A stretch of 34,691 nt of DNA, taken from positions 1 to 34,691 of the forward strand of contig SMDP01000018.1 of NCBI GenBank assembly GCA_012911965.1, in the 5' to 3' direction. This document shows positions 32,125-34,691 of this stretch, in pieces. Position 1 is the first letter of the stretch. The number at the start of each line of letters is the position of its first letter. The notes below the pieces were generated by a model, which saw nothing but the letters and a program-made list of their open reading frames with translations, ran no database searches and was not told the origin of the DNA. The position numbers and the translations under genes are program-made. This DNA is from Geitlerinema sp. P-1104 (GTDB lineage Bacteria; Cyanobacteriota; Cyanobacteriia; Cyanobacteriales; Geitlerinemataceae).

Positions 32125-33420
32125 ATGGCAACTCGTGGGTTGGTCGTTGGCGCAACCGTCGTCATGCTCAGCACGGTGACGATTATTGGTGCCGGCATTC
32201 ATCTAAAAGGACAAGCATTCTTCCAGGAAAGTCCCAAAGAACTGGTGGATGAAGTTTGGCAAATTATTGATAAAAACTACGTCGATGCCACCTTTAATCA
32301 GGTCGATTGGCGAGCTGTACGGACGGAGTTTCTTGATCGCTCCTATGAGTCTTCCGACGTCGCCTATGATGCGATTCGGGAGATGTTGGAAAAACTCGAT
32401 GATCCCTATACCCGCTTTATGGATCCCGATGAGTTTCGCAGTATGCAAATTGATACCTCGGGCGAATTGACCGGAGTTGGTATCCAATTATCTCAGGATC
32501 CCGAGACCGAAGAACTGATCGTGATTTCCCCCATTGAAGAAACCCCAGCCTTTGAAGCGGGAATTCAATCTCAGGATGTGATCACCAAAATTGATGGTCA
32601 AAGCACGGAGGGGATGGATATTAATGAGGCCGTCAATCTGATTCGAGGTCGTATCGGCACGGAAGTAGTCCTGACGATTCGTCGGGGAGAACAGGAGTTA
32701 GAATTTCCCATCACTCGGGCCCGGATTGAGATTCACCCCGTGCGTCATACTCGCAAAACAGATTTACCGGGAGGTGTCGGTTACATCCGTCTGACTCAGT
32801 TTAGTCAACTGGCGACCGATGAAATGCGTGCCGCTATCCAGGAGTTGGAGGAAGAAGGTATCGAAGGCTTTATCCTGGATTTACGCTCCAATCCCGGCGG
32901 TCTGCTACAAGCTAGTATTGAGATTGCCCGGATGTGGTTCGATGAGGGAGATATTGTCTCGACAGTGAATCGCCAAGGGGTGGCAGAAGTTCAACGGGCC
33001 AATGGTCGAGCCATTACGGACAAACCCTTGGTGGTGCTGATTGATGGCGGTTCGGCTAGTGCTAGTGAAATTCTCTCCGGGGCCTTGCGAGATAACGATC
33101 GCGCAGTCCTCGTAGGAACGACTAGCTTTGGGAAAGGACTGGTACAGTCGGTACGTCCCGTGGGTAATGGTGCTGGCTTGGCGGTGACCATTGCTCGCTA
33201 TTTAACCCCCAATGGGATTGACATCGATAAAGAGGGAATTCCCCCTGATATAGAACAGGAGATTTCTGAGGAGATTCGCGAGGAGATGCGTATGGACCGT
33301 ACTCTGATTGGGACGGAACGGGATCCACAATATATGCGGGCCCTGGAGGCGTTGCGGGATAAAATTGCGGCGGCTAATGGTGAGGAAACCACCAGTTCCG
33401 TTCCCGTATCAGTACCTTAA
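32125..33420 (+). CDS. S41 family C-terminal processing peptidase (CtpA/B type)
   Basis: A 431-aa protease with an N-terminal signal/anchor helix (5-25), a helical cap region, a PDZ domain (about 100-180, with LTGVGIQLSQDPETEEL and SQDVITKIDGQST), and the S41 core. The catalytic dyad is Ser312 in GSASASE and Lys337 in TSFGKG, 25 residues apart as in the algal D1 processing protease. Cyanobacterial Ctp enzymes act in the thylakoid lumen or periplasm; CtpA matures the D1 protein of photosystem II. Which paralogue this is cannot be decided. ATG 32125 has AAGG about 9 nt upstream; the reading from TTG 32104 is less likely. The C-terminal tail is acidic. Confidence 0.94.
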   Translation: MATRGLVVGATVVMLSTVTIIGAGIHLKGQAFFQESPKELVDEVWQIIDKNYVDATFNQVDWRAVRTEFLDRSYESSDVAYDAIREMLEKLDDPYTRFMDPDEFRSMQIDTSGELTGVGIQLSQDPETEELIVISPIEETPAFEAGIQSQDVITKIDGQSTEGMDINEAVNLIRGRIGTEVVLTIRRGEQELEFPITRARIEIHPVRHTRKTDLPGGVGYIRLTQFSQLATDEMRAAIQELEEEGIEGFILDLRSNPGGLLQASIEIARMWFDEGDIVSTVNRQGVAEVQRANGRAITDKPLVVLIDGGSASASEILSGALRDNDRAVLVGTTSFGKGLVQSVRPVGNGAGLAVTIARYLTPNGIDIDKEGIPPDIEQEISEEIREEMRMDRTLIGTERDPQYMRALEALRDKIAAANGEETTSSVPVSVP

Positions 33421-33451
33421 AGATCCCAGGGGTAGGACGAGAACCTCCCCG

Positions 33452-34498
33452 TCAGCGAATGCTGCCAATACCATGATCGGCTTCTAGGGTCACAACTAGG
33501 GCCGATTTGGCTTCAGGGGCAATCAGGGGAGTGATAAATAATTCCGGGTGCAGGGCTTTCCAGAAGTATTCCACAAATTCTCGTATCTCCTCATCAGAGA
33601 GGCCGGCTTTCCCTTGGGCGATCGCATCATGTTCGGCCTGAAGTCGCCAGCGTTGACTAAGACGATAATCGACGGGAAACAAGACCATCAGGCGATCGCA
33701 ACAGTCCCAAAGGGGCAAATACTCCGCTAGGCGCTGATTACAATCCCGAGCAAAGGCTTTATCCTCGGCTGTGCAGATGGGAGCGGGGGGCCGTTCAAAA
33801 CAGCTCGCATCGATCGGTTCAACCCCCACAAACCAGCCTTCAAAGAGAATAATATCCGCTCCCTCCACCTCCTCCGGGGCCATGCGATCGCCATCTCCAG
33901 CAAACGCCGACTTATCGAAGCGAGGAATCGCCACGGGGGACTCTCCCCGGCGCAATTGCTGCAACACCTGCAACCCCAACTCCACATCATGGGTTCCTGG
34001 CGGGCCACGGCGAACCAGTCGAGGATCGTCAGCCTTCAGTCGTTGTCGTTCAGCGTGGGACTTATAGAGGTCATCGAGAGATAGCCCCAGAGTCCGATAA
34101 CCCAAATGTCCTAAAATCACGCTCAAAGCCCTGGCTAAGGTCGTTTTGCCAGTCCCCTGGCCCCCTAAAATGCCTTGTACAATCGGTCGAGAAGACTCCC
34201 GCCGCACCTGGGCCAATTGCCGCGCCAGAGGTAGCCATAAGCGCCAGAGATTCTCCAGAACTCGCTCCTGGCCCTGAAGTGGCAAACCTGCGAGCAACTC
34301 ATCTAAAACCTCAGCCAGTTGCCCTAACCGCTCCTGAATGCCCTCAACCGTCTCAGACGAGGTTAATCCAAGGGCTTGGCTACGTTCAGGGGTTCGGCGT
34401 TCCCAAGCTAAAACAGCCTCACAGAGACTCATATCAACGGTTCCCTGTTGGCGCAGTTGTCCGATGGCGTGGTTAAGTAGGTCGCTGAGATGGCTCAT
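33452..34498 (-). CDS. D-glycerate 3-kinase (plant/cyanobacterial GLYK type)
   Basis: A 348-aa P-loop kinase. The N-terminal ~105 residues are helical. The Walker A motif is GGQGTGKTT (112-120, Lys118), followed by LSLDDLYKSHAERQRL, the RRGPPGTHDVELG block and the Walker B-like IILFEGWFVG. These are features of the plant-type glycerate kinase that converts D-glycerate to 3-phosphoglycerate, the last step of photorespiration. The ctp gene converges with only 31 nt between. ATG 34498, no clear Shine-Dalgarno. Upstream lies the transposon-end-like structure. Confidence 0.93.
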   Translation of the reverse strand: MSHLSDLLNHAIGQLRQQGTVDMSLCEAVLAWERRTPERSQALGLTSSETVEGIQERLGQLAEVLDELLAGLPLQGQERVLENLWRLWLPLARQLAQVRRESSRPIVQGILGGQGTGKTTLARALSVILGHLGYRTLGLSLDDLYKSHAERQRLKADDPRLVRRGPPGTHDVELGLQVLQQLRRGESPVAIPRFDKSAFAGDGDRMAPEEVEGADIILFEGWFVGVEPIDASCFERPPAPICTAEDKAFARDCNQRLAEYLPLWDCCDRLMVLFPVDYRLSQRWRLQAEHDAIAQGKAGLSDEEIREFVEYFWKALHPELFITPLIAPEAKSALVVTLEADHGIGSIR

Positions 34499-34509
34499 AA
34501 TTTAACTTT

Positions 34510-34620
34510 TGAGGGGTTCGGGGAGCTATAAGTCCCGCGCTGTACCGGCTCATGTCAGCGTCGGGATACATGGACTCCCCTTGAGAAGTCGATTCCCCAT
34601 GCCTCCGGCACGCTAACAGA
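34510..34620 (+). mobile_element. Nested-stem element resembling a TnpB reRNA/right end, without tnpB
   Basis: GGGGAG (34520-34525) pairs with CTCCCC (34575-34580) and encloses TCCCGCGCTG (34533-34542) pairing with CAGCG-t-CGGGA (34556-34566). Downstream, GAGAAGTCGATTCCCCATGC (34583-34602) precedes a short GCC/GGC stem. From memory this order, and phrases such as GTCAGCGTCGGGATACAT, resemble the 3' end of cyanobacterial IS200/IS605 tnpB elements, where the guide RNA scaffold sits. The sequence to its left is the glycerate kinase gene, so no tnpB is attached, and the terminal hairpin looks decayed. Pairing is seen; identity is inference. An alternative is an unrelated leader in front of the kinase gene, in antisense. 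Confidence 0.45.
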
Positions 34621-34691
34621 AGGGTTCTCAAAACTGGGAGAAGGCACAAATTGAAGTAGCTAGAATGCACCATCGAATTGCCAACCGTCGT

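Noticed and set aside
34665..34691. Possible 5' end of a further plus-strand gene (MHHRIANRR)
   Set aside because: Only nine codons are visible before the window ends and no ribosome site precedes the ATG; it cannot be judged.

Overview
The window is chromosomal DNA from an oxygenic cyanobacterium. Evidence: dense HIP1 octamers (GCGATCGC) throughout; cyanobacteria-typical genes (class II FBP/SBPase, glutamyl-tRNA reductase, a Psb35-like small membrane protein, an NNYAVEPEMY-motif protein, DUF1823, DUF760 and DUF3153 families, plant-type glycerate kinase); and two genes that look like glucosylglycerol-degrading enzymes. Glucosylglycerol is the osmolyte of moderately salt-tolerant cyanobacteria, so I infer a brackish, marine or saline, probably filamentous (Phormidium/Geitlerinema-like) host. 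The genus is inference, not read from sequence.

Layout. 1-126: a nested hairpin element resembling an orphan IS200/IS605 right end. 127-2837: a CHAT-protease/FHA fusion, an unrecognised 182-aa protein and a DUF1823 protein whose start overlaps the previous stop by 8 nt. 2838-3063: tandem repeats and a composite of four hairpins. 3064-7579 (minus): a GH13_18 sugar phosphorylase, hemA and glpX. 7580-8298: the longest gene-free stretch, with three hairpins. 8299-10053: a TpsB outer-membrane transporter without its TpsA partner. 10071-12307: a methyltransferase, a DoxX protein, a pair of 72-bp palindromic repeats and a beta-hydroxyacid dehydrogenase. 12399-14810: mutS2, followed by a third copy of the palindromic repeat. 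14937-18250: an MscS channel (minus), a Psb35-like protein, the NNYAVEPEMY protein and a 466-aa membrane protein. 18605-23627: glgB and a glucosylglycerol hydrolase (GghA type), separated by a second copy, in opposite orientation, of the four-hairpin element. 23930-27201: scpB, DUF760, an HtrA/Deg protease (minus) and a DUF3153 lipoprotein. 27198-30432 (minus): a HAMP-less methyl-accepting protein and a REC-PAS-adenylate cyclase. 30669-33420: ispG and a CtpA-type protease. 33452-34498 (minus): glycerate 3-kinase. 34510-34620: a second nested-stem element resembling a TnpB reRNA/right end without tnpB.

How the genes fit together. Carbon metabolism dominates: Calvin cycle (glpX), photorespiratory salvage (glycerate kinase), glycogen branching (glgB), isoprenoid supply (ispG), tetrapyrrole entry (hemA), and two putative routes for glucosylglycerol breakdown (phosphorolysis and hydrolysis). 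A second theme is photosystem and membrane protein quality control (Psb35-like, CtpA-type, HtrA/Deg) and a third is signalling (CHAT-FHA, cyclase, MCP). No tRNA, rRNA, CRISPR array, prophage or intact insertion sequence was seen. The most unusual content is between genes: three families of structured repeats and two transposon-end-like structures.
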